Notes: generated from the sequence alone by a model not told the origin. Positions 34,143 through 46,623 are shown, counted from the first letter of the stretch. The stretch is DNA of 64,000 nt from Topomyia yanbarensis (GCF_030247195.1 NC_080671.1:27273543-27337542); one strand, 5' to 3'. Numbers and translations are program-made.

Positions 34143-34850
34143 TTAAGCATAAGAATAAGAGATCGTCCGTAGTTGCTACTCCGTTATTGACCAGAACCAA
34201 ATTAGGTCGCAAAATGTTCATTGGAACAACATGTTTGGGAATAACATGATGAGCCAAATTGTACAATCTATATTGATCCCTGCATGCTGATCAATACCGA
34301 CACCGGCACCGTCCGAATGCATATCTTCTGGGAAAGGAAGGAATGTTAGTCCGATGCATGCTGCTACTAGAGGCTGGGGAATTCTCTGCATCTTCACATG
34401 TATCACGGGAAGGGGAGAGTTGTTAGTAAGTGTGCCAGTAGCGATATCATGTAATAATTGCTCTGGGCAGCCGGCTGCCGAGAATTTGGGAAATTTAACA
34501 TTTGTTGTATTAATACGATTAGCAAAATAAGCAACTTGAACTCCGGATAGCCGACTATAAGGAGCACGCGACAAAATTTTTCGTGGTTTCTATCGTTTCG
34601 GTGCTGATTTTACCCGGCGATCGTTTGAATATAATGCGGAATCTTTATTTTTTTTTTCTTGAGTCGAGATAGTAGGAATTGCACATGTATAATGATTTCG
34701 TAGTAAGAGGGGCTTTTAATAATATTAAACTTTATTAAGAAATGTGTAAACAGGAATGCAAACTGAGTTATTTCCATTGTTGCGTTGCGTTGTGAAGATG
34801 ATTTTGGCGAATGCACGCTGACTTCATTATGTTTGACTGCTGATTATCTA
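34143..34850 (-). mobile_element. Relic of the CAACG-tailed retroelement family
   Basis: 34783-34850 is the reverse complement of the family's last 70 bp, including the CAACGCAACGCAAC tail. 34466-34490 matches the family word CGGCTGCCCAGAG in the same (minus) orientation. The remainder is not similar to the other copies. The 21-bp sequence beginning AGTAACGAGTTTGG occurs at both 33892-33912 and 34851-34871, consistent with a target duplication around the whole Helitron-plus-relic block. Confidence 0.6.
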
Positions 34851-34871
34851 AGTAACGAGTTTGGTATATAT

Positions 34872-36615
34872 TCATAACAAACTTGAATGAAGATTGGAAG
34901 ACTGGAAGACTTCATTTAACACTAGAAATATTGAATTTATAAATACATTGAACGTGAAAAATACATTTACTGAACAATTGGGTCTAATTCTAATTCTATT
35001 CGAATAAGTGGGAGGACGCATGACCCTCCTGAGTAACCAGTGATACTTTAAATTTATCATTTATCATAGATTTAATTCCTCATCGATTTTCCGATAAGTG
35101 CATTGCTGTATTTATAAAACGTAATTAACACCAGCACTCTGTCACAGAAACGCTCAACCATAAATCCAAAATCGTATAGCTGTCTATTCTGATATGTGGA
35201 CAACAACGAGCGGAAGCCAAGCGAGAAAAGCTCAGCTTCCCAGCAGACCGACCACGCCGGAGAATGGAACAGTAACAGAGAACGACAACCGCTAACCAAA
35301 CACAGATCCAGGAAGGTTGATAGACGATGCGAGAAATGCAACTACGACGTTCCAGCAACGTAATACAAAGTTGTGGGAGAGCCGCTCGTCCGGCTGTCGT
35401 TACTAATGTGCTTTTTTCGAGTTTATGGTCGAATTGTTTCATTTATGACTCATGTTTTGATCCATCTATATAGTTTGTCTTCGTTCAATCATCTGACAGT
35501 CATTTAAGAATTTAGATTGAAAGCCAAATTTCTGATATCTTTCGCAACATAATTATTTAATATACAAACGTAGCGCATGAGATCTCCGTTTGAGAACAAC
35601 TATTTACAATTGTTAAATTAATATTCTAACGTATCGATTTCTCGGTTTCTCAAACAGACGGAATTTGCCGTAATGACCGCTATTACCGGCACTGGTGCGA
35701 AAATTACTATAATTGTTTGGAATCGAAATTCGCACCTACAGGCGAGAAACGGCGCTATTGAAAAAAAAAAAACAAGACCACTCAACGATCCGATTTGCAC
35801 TCGGATGCATTTCTCGATTACGCAAATTAAGGTTAAACATAACCGGCGGTAATAATAATTTCACTTTTCATGGGACGCGATGGCCTGCACAACATAGCTA
35901 TCTCTACACACAAACACACAAATCGTGCATACTTTTGTTTTCCTCTGGCCGCCGCAAGTTTCAATTTTACCTGGCTTGCTATTTATCACGCCGCAACGAG
36001 AGAGTAAAACAACAAATCTAGGCTAATGGCGTCCGTAAACCGATCGAAAAGTGCGGGCACGCCTGCTGTCGATCACATAAACGCACTGATAAGATGATTT
36101 CTCAAAAATTTAACGAAAATCAACACGTTCAGTGAAATTTCGATGGCAATTTCCAAGCTAGTTGCCAAGGTATTCCTCCTATTTTCGATCTGTCAAAAGC
36201 GAGTGATCAATCGAAATCTATGTTTCTGTATTTTTCAACATAATTATTTAGAGGTTTTTGTTCATGACGGAGCCTTCGAGATAAATAAATTAATTTTTTA
36301 TTGTTTTCAGCAAACTTAATTTAGAGTAAAATGAGCCACCACTAACAGATATCTTTAATTCTATTTTTTATGTTCATTTGACCACGTAACTGTTACTTCT
36401 GACGCAATTAAAAGAAAATTACTTTTATTCACGAATTGGCAATGTACATTGTGACATTTAGAAAATGATAGTTGATTTGATGAATTTCTATTTCTATCCG
36501 ATAGGTGAAATTACATGCGTTATCCTAAAATTAGATTATATTAAAATAAAATTTAAATACTATAAAAAATTACGATACAAACTTTAAAAATATGTCAATG
36601 CTTATTTTGTTGCAG
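34872..36615. other. No recognised gene; possible intron region
   Basis: GC-moderate around 35100-35450 and 35640-36060 without a recognisable protein. An ATG at 36142 opens MAISKLVAKVFLLFSIC, signal-peptide-like, with a GT at CCAAG|GTATTC, which might precede the exon at 36616, but this is weak. Confidence 0.3.
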
Positions 36616-36812
36616 ATCCCTTCTATTATCGAAGAATCCCGAAAAAATCCACCAACTCTCGAGCAGGATGTAAACCAACAATATGAACGCCTGCCCTTCA
36701 ATGATTCTCGTGCTGATGAACATTATTTCTCAGAAGTGATTACCTCGGTTGCTACAACTTACTGCAAAGCCCATCCTTTCTTCTGCTCCATTCATGAGAA
36801 GAAGCATTTACG
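36616..36812 (+). CDS. Orphan internal exon candidate
   Basis: A pyrimidine-rich acceptor (TATTTTGTTGCAG) ends at 36615. The frame then reads IPSIIEESRKNPPTLEQDVN, an acidic stretch, and TTYCKAHPFFCSIHEKKHLR before a GT (GTTCGT at 36813; GTATAT at 36817 is an alternative). Codon use and hydrophilic composition differ from the AT-rich background. The two Cys are six residues apart with a Pro between, a spacing also seen in disulfide-ring neuropeptides such as allatostatin C, but there is no amidation or dibasic processing site, so I do not assign that function. Neighbouring exons are not identified; a Cys-containing frame near 36870-37010 might follow. Confidence 0.35.
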
Positions 36813-38042
36813 GTTCGTATATCTTTTTTTGAAATATTTATTTATTTTACGACGACAACTGGCAGTTTGCACGCTTCCATTGTCAACCCGGGCCGCTGCG
36901 CGGGGTTTTATGGCAATTTTATGCTCTATCAGATTCCCGTTTGCGTTGGGCGGAACAAACGAAAGTACACTGCATTGCCGGTTTGTGCTACCTTGATGGA
37001 GGGCACGCGAGGCACGATTTGAATATGCAGAACATGAAACATGATATGATGATGAAACACAATTGGAGAAATTTCTCCACGATCGTAAAAACTGATTCCA
37101 GCTGGGGAAGAATTACGTTGACAGCAATAAAAATGAATTTTTTAATTCTTCCATAAATTTAAACCAAGTTATTCTATTATTCAATCACGACATATTATCT
37201 ACATTATGATGGAAAGAAAATAGAACTGACGATGAAAGAAGCGATTTTGATTATATTGGATTGTTTAATTTCATAGTGTGATTTTAAAATAATTATTTCC
37301 GGCATCCAATTTTTCACACCCGCCGAAAGTCTTGACAATAGAATAGCTGATAAACTAAGAGACAACCAGTTGGCAAGAACGAAATAACTTAGACAAAAAC
37401 ATTAAAAGTGCCCTGAACTGATGCGTGATATGTTTGAAAAATAGCTTACAGTATTGCTTTACCAGTGCAGTGGAATGAATAGAACAATAAAAAGGAAACG
37501 TGGTCACTCTTAGGAAATTACTGTTTCAAGAAGAAAATAAAAACAACGAATCAAGAACTCTAGTGGGTGCGACATATTTGAAGCAAAAAATACTAGAAGT
37601 ACAGTTTTCCCACAATCATGGGATACACACAATTAATAGCCGCTTTTAACTGCCGATTTTCGTTGACCAATTGCATGGAAAAGATAATAGAATACAGTCT
37701 AAATCGATAGATTTTATCAGTTTACAATATTATTGCAAAACATGGAAATCGCATCAAAACTTCGTTTTTCACTTTTAACTGAAACTGTCCTTGACAGCAC
37801 TGCTTCAACGAAATCCAATCAATTCAACTGCAATAATAAGATATTAGATATTCCATCATGAAATACCGGTCTATGGAGGATTAGCATTTTCGTCTGAACC
37901 CCCAGCCCTCCCCCCCCCCCCCCCCCAATTGACCTTCAGATACTGGAGAGCTCTCCCGTGGGACCAACTCAGTGAACATCTCGGCAGATAGCAATATTTC
38001 CATAGTGTCCATCACCACATTTTCTCAAATCTCGTAAAGCTA
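36813..38042. other. No gene assigned; C17 run at 37910-37926
   Basis: A frame at 36870-37010 contains several Cys but lacks clear splice sites. The rest is AT-rich with a 17-base C run. Confidence 0.35.
37910..37926 (-). repeat. C17 homopolymer
   Basis: Seventeen C on the plus strand, the longest of seven such tracts in the window. Confidence 0.95.
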
Positions 38043-38146
38043 ACGGGAGTTCAATAAAAAATGAGAATTTTTTCAGTCATGTAGATAAGAAACCATTTTT
38101 TTTTAACGAATTCAGTCATTTTTATTTAAAACATAATGATTATTCA

Positions 38147-39054
38147 TCAAAAAACGTAAATGAATATTGGAGAAGGGGCTCTGGTCAACCTACGACGCAA
38201 CTTAGTCGCAATGCTCTCACAAGAGCACTGGACGGCACTGACGTCCATCTTCCGGATACAATTCCGGACCCTGGTGGTCAACTGCTTCGTATTCTTGGCC
38301 CACCAACTATTTTTGTACGCCCTAGTGTACTGCCCATGATCGCATATCAGTCCCATAAAGATAGGAAATCCCATAGAAAACGGGACAACTATGCGATCAT
38401 GGGTAGTGTAGGGAGCCGAAAAAATCTTCAATGGGACGGCACTGGGGCAAGTTGGTCGGGTTCCTTTCTTTCGGCACGTTCGGTATCTTTTTCTGCTCAA
38501 GATACTCCAGCGTCTTCTTGGCGTAATGGGAAGACACCTTGTCCGGCCAGAAGACGTACTTCCCATCCGTATGATGCTCCTTTAAGGACGACAGAAGAGC
38601 TGTCATTTCCTGGAATGTGGGTCTTCTAGAGCGGAAAGTCACTTTCGTCGTCCAGCACGAACGACGTCCCACGGTAGTTCTTTGTCATCCACCGGCACTG
38701 CGATTTCACGATCACTATTTGCTTGTTCGTGTACTCGGGGGACCGAGTCTTCTTCCGACAGATGATTTTCTCCATCTTGAGGGTTCGGTGAAACAAGATA
38801 TGGGAGCAGTGATATTTTCAGCCGGCGTCACGCAAACTCGCTCCGTCCTTGTTGTCGAACAGCTTCCTTTTTCTTCTTTGTCATTATCGTCGCCGGAAGG
38901 CTGCTACCGGCCTTCCACTTCACGCTCAGAGATGCCATAATCCGGTAAACTGTACTGACGGGCACGTTTTCGTCTCAATTTTTTTTCCACGATAACAATG
39001 CGTTTCGTACAACCGTACAACACGCTCGCGGAGTGCTTGCTGTTTCGACGCCAT
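38147..39054 (-). pseudogene. DD37E transposase, frameshifted
   Basis: The start MASKQQALRERVVRLYE (ATG at 39054) opens the helix-turn-helix. A deletion in an A-run shifts the frame before STVYRIMASL. The first catalytic Asp is in SFVLDDESDF. In another frame, the second Asp is in VFWPDKVSSHYA and the Glu in PQCRPIEDFFGSL; 37 residues separate them. A 74-bp MITE interrupts the C-terminal part at 38330-38403, after which the tail resumes with YKNSWWAKNTKQLTTRV. All three catalytic codons survive but not in one frame, so no transposase can be made. Confidence 0.85.
38330..38403. mobile_element. 74-bp MITE nested in the mariner relic
   Basis: The inverted ends CCCATGATCGCATA are exact over 14 bases. 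TAGTGTA is repeated at 38323-38329 and 38404-38410, a 7-bp target duplication. Removing it restores continuity of the transposase tail, which proves it came later. Confidence 0.85.
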
Positions 39055-39192
39055 CTTCGATTGAACTGACAGCACCCGAGCGAAAAGAAACACGCTACCC
39101 ATCTCTAGGGAGTCCAGAGGGAATTTTACACTCTTTACTTTAATTACAGAAAGGTATTGATATCATTCTCACTCTTTATTGAACACCCGTTA

Positions 39193-41239
39193 TCACGCGT
39201 ATGATAGATAACGAGAACAGGAAGGCATTATCTCACACTGTGGTTAATTGTGGGCAGCTGTTAGATACTACTTCAGTAGAAATTGTGCTCTTGCTATTTT
39301 TATTTTGCGGTCCAGTGCTGCTTTTTAGTGCTTGCTCTCCATTTGTCCAGGCATCGATATTCCGATTTTCTCCGACTTCTTGTTTACCTCCTTAACTCTC
39401 GCTGACCGACTTTGCTGTGTAACTGATCACGACTGTTGCTAATAACAAAACTTGGCGAAACGTGAACCGATCCAGAGAAGCCGACCAACTTGAATTACAT
39501 CCCTTTCCAGTCACCTTCGCCAAATTTCTTCCTTGGTTTCTACAATAACTTTTTTCTAGTGTGACTGACCTCAATCGACATTGTTTGTGTCAAAACGGCT
39601 CGCATTATAGTTTTTTTTCCCTAAACAGCAAGTTTATATATTTTTAAAAGCATTTCAAAACTCTCATGGAAGCAGTTTGAACTCCCAAAACCCTCCCCTA
39701 AATGATCGGTTTAACAACAGAAACAAAAAGTCGCTTCTGAAACCAGACCCCAGACAAAGTTGAAAGTGTTAAATTTACAAAGGCTGCTTCGCTGGAGCTA
39801 CCCGAATCCGGTAACAAAACTACCATTATTTAGCTATACACATTGTCAGTATCGAATACAATTTTTGGAATTTTTCGTGAAAAATAGCGATTCCGCCATT
39901 TTATCAAATTTTAGTATTTTATACATCGAAAGTATGCGCAAAGTTTGAAATCAATCGAATTAGTAGTGTTAGAATGGCAAGTCATACCGCAAATTGTTAG
40001 ACGTTCTACAAAAAGCTTCGTCACCAATTCGCTTGTTGATATTTTTGCTTAGAAAAGTTACAGAATGTTATTGCAATGATGCATTATAATGTACAATGTA
40101 CAAGGATCAATTCGCTTCTCCCAAATTTAAAAAAAAATCGCCAGAAAGCGCTTTTTTATGTTAAAACCCTTGAATCCATAAAAAACATTAAATACCGTTA
40201 ATGTCATATGGAATATCATCTGGGGTAGATGTACTACAGTTCGCCCCCCTAGAACATTTGTTTGCAGAAAAACGTAAAATGTTGAACTGTTATAACTAAT
40301 TTAATTATATCATTCTAATTACGTATCATATAATATCAAATAATCCTGTTTATAAGTTATTTAAAACATTAAATTAACGTGAAAATAACAGTATTCTGAA
40401 TCAAGTTGTGCTTCAATTTTCGTCCCCCTAAATTTCATCTTCGCCCCCTCTTACTCTACTTTTTCGCCCCTGTGCGCTTACGCACAATTTCACAACTTCA
40501 ATCATGTTGCAATATCACAGAATAGGTAATAGAAAATAGAATTGACAAATCCAGGTTTATATATATTATATATAAAATTTCTAGGCTTTCAGGATAGCGG
40601 AAGATTTCAACAAAAATACGGCTTATCCACTTAGAACAAAATTAAAAAAGTTTGGTATAGACCTAGTTTTCTGACTGATACAAACACTGAAGAAGATCAC
40701 AAGTAGTAATCAAAATACCAGGTATCTGTTAAATAGTGTAATGCAAGTGCATTTAACTATAAACAAACATAGTGGAATTAAATGGTAGTAACCATATATA
40801 AAGTACGTTCATACCGCTAAGACCTCCGTTCACGTATAGATTGTACTTATATATGTTAAGATCGGTCAAAAAAACGAAAAAAAAATATTTTATCTTTCTT
40901 ATCCTTATACGCTTATCTGCTCCATGTGCAAGAGAATTTCCTATACACATGGAACAATTATGCGTAGAGCTTCAGTATAGGGTCTTAAGAATGTTTTCCA
41001 AAATTATAAAGATCCAAGCAGTAGAAGCAAAGTTATAGCGTATTTCATTGTTCCCTTACGAGGGCCTGGGTATTAGGCTGTCCCAAAAAAAATCTATCTT
41101 CGAAAAGTCATGGTGATCAACCCTATAATGAAAGATAAGCATATTTTAAGCACGTTTGAAGAACAAATTAAATTTCTTAAGAATTATCTAAAGATTCCCT
41201 AAATGCGATTTATGAAAAATGGTCATTTTTTTATTTTGA
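39193..41239. other. No gene recognised
   Basis: AT-rich. A C-rich phrase set near 40240-40475 (CGCCCCC) and a segment at 40920-41035 resembling 30870-30930 (TAAAGATCC.AGCA) are minor repeat traces. Confidence 0.4.
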
Positions 41240-41310
41240 ATTTTAACCTTAGGGTCATTCGCCTCTTTGTCTGGTTTAAGAAATCTCTTTAGAAAAATCT
41301 CTAACCCTAA
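41240..41310 (-). mobile_element. SINE 3' fragment
   Basis: Matches the tRNA-unrelated half of the 13931-14053 SINE on the same strand, ending CCTAAGGTTAAAAT. The promoter half is missing. Confidence 0.6.
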
Positions 41311-42820
41311 TAAAAATTTTCATCAGATTCTAAATTTCAGTACTATTTAAATGTCTATAGTACCACCTAGTAGCAAAAATGTGAATTAGTATACTTGTAA
41401 AACCTAAGTTTTCCAACGAAAATATTTAAAATGAAAAGTTGTTCTAGGCCCCCCGATCGATTATTTTGCGATCGTTTGCAAATGAAAGAGAAAAGTCCTT
41501 TCTTTCGCATCCTTAAGTTTTGAGAATTCCGAGTTTTTTAATAATGTTGTTCGACAAAGGCACCGTGAACGGCGTTAGAGAATTAAACTAATTCAAAGAC
41601 TCCGATCTCTTTCAGGTAGGAGTTTCTTTTATTTTCCACAACATGCTAGAAAATTATCGGAAGTCTATCATGTTACATATAATAAATTTAAATTCTTGAA
41701 TTGGATATTTAATCTGTTACCTCCATGTACTTTTTCTTTATTTGGACAGTTTACGTTTCTAACAAATTGGAAAAATTCAGTTAAATGTCACTGATACGAT
41801 ATCATTTTTAGAAGATTTCAAATGACTCTGAAAGATACTGCTGTTATCTAATACACGAATTATCAGATATTTAAGCATTTTTCGAGAGCAAGCCAGTGGA
41901 TATAATTTTTACGCCAGAAAATATCAATTTAAACCTGAGAACAGTTGATCTCTGGAAATATTTTTATTGACATGATGTTCTGGTTATTGAGCACTTAACT
42001 TGTAAAAAAAATTCAAAAATATTAATGCGTCGTTCAGAATTGAGACATTTTGAAAATTTGGTACCGTAAAATGGGGAAACATTGATCATTTTTTTTTTTT
42101 AGTTTTTTGAATAGCAATCTTCAATTCAAGTAGATGTAACCGTTTGCACACCGCACTCTTCAACTCGTTACTATGGAACCGAAATCGGATTAACTAAAGG
42201 TTCAATAGCAGCATAAAGGAGCGTTATACCTTTCAGTTGAAAGCCAATCGAATCAAATAGCTGAAATGGTTGACAAAACTTGTAAAAATCACTTATTTTT
42301 CAGTAATATGATGTTGTTTGACAACCAACTTGGAAGAAGGTTTATGAGCTGCAAGGCGTCTCCATGCAAAACAAACGTAAATGATGCCTGCAAAAGAGAT
42401 TAAAAACTATAGTTTTACACAATCATTCATCTCTCCAAAGAATTCAAAACTATTCTAATCTACCATGTATTTCTTGAGATTATCGCCGAAGGTACGAGCA
42501 CTTCTTATGAATTGAATTGAACCGAAATCCTCGACATCACTTGCTTCAACGACATGTTAAAAATTCATTTTTCATAGGATTACCGTAAAATTTTGAGATA
42601 ATTTTAGTCGAACTGAGAAAAACATAAAATAAATATTTGCGAAAGAAATACAAGACATTAATTTTTGGGGTTTTGTCACTCGTCGTACCACTTTGAATTT
42701 GGTTTGAATACATTAATGTCCGAAAATTAAAAAAAAATTTTTTCATTAATTTAACTCTGAAATAAAAAAATAAACTTTTATCCAATAAATAAAAATCTCC
42801 AATAACCCTATCATCCCAAG
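41311..42820. other. No gene; MITE-like phrase
   Basis: GTACCGTAAAATGGGGAAAC at 42061-42080 resembles a known style of mosquito MITE terminus; no partner end is found. Confidence 0.35.
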
Positions 42821-42838
42821 CATGAACCAAACACCCTG
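42821..42838 (-). repeat. Lone terminus of the CAGGGTGTTTGG family
   Basis: CATGAACCAAACACCCTG followed by TA, identical to the right end of the element at 3124-4748. The opposite end is not nearby. Confidence 0.7.
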
Positions 42839-43110
42839 TATAAACTCCAACCGGTTGAGCTTTACACAATCATCATTAATTGACCCAACCATAGATTTCA
42901 TTTCTAGCAGTGCAATTTTCTAACCATAGATTTCCTGACTGGCACTACTCACGACGACAAGTGATCGATCGCGTAAAGTAAGTACAACATTAGGGATTTC
43001 CAACACTCCACAGTTGAATGAAGCCATTAAAGAGAAAGCCTCAGAATAACGAATCATGCAAACAGATAGCATATTTGGCAGCCCATAATAACCCCCTTGC
43101 TTCGCCTTAC

Positions 43111-43227
43111 CTGCTGATTAACGCAAGCTCCAAGTTCAAGATTTGCACGCTGAAATAGCGAACACCGCAAACGAACCGAGACCCCGCGCGCTGCCCTCGG
43201 GTTTATTAGGTCAACAAAAGAACAGTT
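43111..43227 (-). other. Candidate 5' non-coding exon
   Basis: GC-rich on the minus strand and ending in a strong donor, CAG|GTAAGG, at 43111/43110, about 33 nt after a TATA box. No long frame crosses it in a convincing way, so it would be a leader exon of an unidentified minus-strand gene. Confidence 0.3.
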
Positions 43228-43260
43228 GATCATAATCGTTCCTTCGTTCGCCAATTTATA
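43227..43260 (-). promoter_or_regulatory. Candidate TATA promoter
   Basis: TATAAAT at 43254-43260 (minus) with a TCAACTG initiator-like site at the expected distance near 43227, upstream of the candidate leader exon. Confidence 0.35.
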
Positions 43261-43261
43261 G

Positions 43262-44609
43262 TAGGTAGGTAGATGGTAGCACTTTTGTTTCGCTAGTTTC
43301 CGTCGGTAATCGATCCAGCATGCAGCAAAACAACCCGAGAGGGAAGTCGCCTATTTTCAACACGGTTTTCCTGCGGATCCGATGAGGGAGCGAGAGAAAT
43401 TTGGACGCGGTATTTTTTCCCATCTATTACGGCTGTAGAATGTAGAAAAACTGCGATACGGAACTGCGCTGAAAGTTTTCGTTGGCAACCAACTACAGAT
43501 AACTAACTGATGATAAAAAGACGGAGATAACGCATAATATTTCACTGTTCCAGGTCTTATATTAGCTGGAAACCATTTCACTGCTAGGTGTATCGATTGT
43601 TTTGATGAAGAAAGAAAAACAAAATCCAACTTAAAGCTGAACTGAAAAAGACTCCTCCTGTGTCGATTCCGGTGTTACCTAACGTTGTTCCCACAATTAC
43701 TGTCCATAAGCTTGGTCCGCTGGCACTGATTTCCCGGAACGCATCTAATTTGCGCGTGAGATTCAAGAGGCCTGTTCTGTGTTTTGGGGTGGAAAAAATT
43801 CACTGTGGATTGTGCTCCTAACGCTGAACTAATGCATGCTTCGTCGTTCAGGCTGCGTACCAAATATTGAACAATCTTGTATCATTTCACAAGTCGAATG
43901 ATTCTAATGATGGTGTTGATTTTTTTGGATCCGAAGCAGAGCATGTTTGCTTCATTGTATACAAAAACATACAAAAATGATAATTTCAAGCGATTGTGCA
44001 CTGCACCGAATCCAAAAACGAAATCAGTATTAAATAAGGAATGAAACCTATTTCTGGTTTTATTACCTCGCAAAATGGGTTTATTTGTTTTAAGTACCTA
44101 TATGACAATAACACGAGTTTTGACTTTTTTCCAGTAAAGTCATGTGGAAAACTTTTAATATTATCACTTTAAAATAGGGTTCCAAAGCATACATTTTTAT
44201 TCATATCAGCACAGGGATTTTGTGACATCGCACGTCAGATAGAAAATTAGTTATGATATAAAAAAATAATGAATATGCGTATTCATTGATATTTTACTCG
44301 TCAACGAACCGGTGCCAATGATTGCGTTTTTTGGATTTTATCAAGCTCTACATTTTCGACTCTAACGACGCGTATTTTGTAAAGCTGGCTGACGTTCCGA
44401 CATTCAAAAGCTTCTTATACGCGAAGAACTTTTTCGCTTACACTATTTCATCGCCTGTGGGACGCCCCCGCAGAAACATAAGATGTTGAATTAGGATCGT
44501 TAGTTTGCAAGTCAATATAAAACTTTTCTAAAGGAACAGGTGGCATTTCAGCAAAAAAACGCTTTTTGTTGAGCAAAATTAATTTACATACAGAAATAGC
44601 TTTATCTAT
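43262..44609. other. No gene recognised
   Basis: GC-moderate up to 43860 then AT-rich. Open frames on the minus strand lack known motifs. Confidence 0.4.
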
Positions 44610-44634
44610 GCTATGTTCATTGTATACAAGAACC

Positions 44635-46623
44635 TAGGACTAACAAAATACTTGTAAAGAATTAGTGGTGCTTATTTTCCGTTAGCGCTGTTAATTGTGG
44701 CTTGTTTTGTGTCATAGTTATATGCAAACCGTCCTTAGGATGAATATATAATGGAAAAAGAATTTTATTAGGAAGTTCTTTTTATTAATTTGTATAATTA
44801 AAAATAATTATCATATAAGAAAATATTTTTCAAATTAATCTACAAACCCGAAGGTTTTTGCGAATCCTACAAGAAAATCAGTGATTGTGGCAACTCTGCC
44901 ACTAAGCGAAAGCTACACCAAAACGAATGATGAAAATATTTTCATTTATCGCACAAAAGGATGGCCTCCCATCTGCACCAAAAAGTTAATAAAAGGGTTC
45001 GCCTTGATGCAAAGCGTGCTCATTCGGTATGAGCTACGAAGGGGAATGTTCGTATGTGTGTACGCAGTAGAAACAAATCGTCGGCAAGGTTTGAATCGTT
45101 TCAAAAGATTCTCGTCTTGTATCACCATATTTATCTTCAAACCGTCCTTATTAGGACGAATGCATAATGGAAAAAATTTTGATTTGAAAGCTTATTTTAT
45201 TAACTAGTATTAAGTTTGCGCTTGTTAATTTTGTACCTTTACCAGTGAATCATAAGAAAATAATTTAGGACGAATGCATAATGGAAAAAGATGGGTTGGT
45301 AATGTATATGACACAACAGGGGTGTCGTGACCACACTTCGAAGTTATTTCAAATCTTGCAAAGCATAAATTGACATAATTTCAATGATTGTTCCTATATG
45401 AATGAAATGACAAATTTTCAGGTTAACACGGCAATAACTTTTCAATTTATAGAACAATTTTATATTTTTAGTTATCATATAATAACTGTCATCTCTTCCA
45501 AACAAGGTCGTCAAGCGGTGGGATAACAAAATTCTCACAAGTTTCCTATCTCGTGCCTCCACGCGAGTCTAAGTCTATTGATGACATTTGGTCCTTAGAC
45601 CGGCGACGACTGGGTGCTATCAGCCTTCTGCCGATAGTATCAGAATGAGAGGGTGCGAACAGATCTAGCCGAGAAACCTTTGCCGTAAAAATGAATAGTT
45701 GATCGGAAATTAGCCCCAATACGACTAATCTGACTAGTATCTATGATCACGGGTCAATACGTATTGAAAATTTGCCGCGTCTGTTTTTATTAACCTAATT
45801 TCAAGCTCCGTTATTGCTAACAAGCCCGTGCATAAGGTTAACAGTCCTTTATATTTCCCTTCAGTGTTCATTATTATCGCTCGTATACTTGTATTCCACA
45901 AACAATCCGATGTGGAAAATAAGAAATACTTTCCTTGATTTATAACATCTCGCGCTATTTTTGCCTGTATAATGTGTTATCACACGGTAGTTTTCAAGCC
46001 AATAAATATATCGTTGAGAAGAAGTAGCGAATTCTGTCCAAATACTGTTGCAATGAATAGTGATCCGGCCCATTACGCAGATAATACTAGCTTTTCTAGG
46101 CAATACTCCCACGGTCGGCTGTGTGGATTTCAAATTGCTTTTGTTTAGGGAACATAGTATACTCTCGATAGCCGGCTGCCCAGAGTTTAAAAAAAAACAA
46201 AAATTAAACAAGATCTTCTCTTTTTCGAGTGATCGTGCACTCGGAGACTAACTAAACAACTACCTAATAAAATATGATTTACAGGTCGCATCGCTTGCTT
46301 GGAGCGAATCCTAGACCTGATGCCCTTCCAAACTACCAACTCCGCGACACCTATGGAAGAGTCTGATGAATCGTCGCCCTTCCGTTAAGTAGGTGGAGCA
46401 TCAACACTTCCTGTCTACCTTAACCTTTATCCTTCCCCGTGAACGATGGAGATGGGGGCAGCCGGCAATGATGGCTATCATGCTGTTGAGGTTTTAATAT
46501 GGGTCGGATTGGTATGAATTCCTACTTACCATTTCCTAAGCAACTCTTATTAGATAATCAGCAGTCAAACATGATGAAGTCAGTGTGCAATCCGCCAAAA
46601 TCATCGTCACAACGCAACGCAAC
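44635..46623 (+). mobile_element. CAACG-tailed retroelement, long copy
   Basis: A perfect 25-bp repeat, beginning GCTATGTTCATTGTATAC, lies at 44610-44634 and 46624-46648, the signature of target-primed retrotransposition. The 3' end is the tail CAACGCAACGCAAC. From 45506 onwards it matches the copy at 62320-63365 almost base for base, apart from about 60 bp (45741-45799) missing there. The extra 5' part (44635-45505) is AT-rich and has its own internal repeats. No conserved reading frame is visible, so it is a SINE-like or internally deleted LINE derivative. Confidence 0.75.

Larger units (their letters stand above)
38043..39190 (-). mobile_element. DD37E mariner-like (ITm) transposon relic
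   Basis: The ends match as inverted repeats (ACGGGAGTTCAATAAA on the left; ACGGGTGTTCAATAAA on the right) and TA flanks both sides (38041-38042, 39191-39192). The 1148-bp length, the transposase type and the mosquito context fit the ITmD37E group described from mosquitoes. Confidence 0.88.

Noticed and set aside
36616..36812. Allatostatin C-type peptide
   Set aside because: Only the Cys-x6-Cys spacing fits; the usual aromatic residues, dibasic cleavage sites and C-terminus are missing.
45861..46211. Frames conserved between the two CAACG-tailed copies (also 62621-63073)
   Set aside because: Conservation reflects recent DNA identity; the frames are of different length, antisense to the tail and have no motif.
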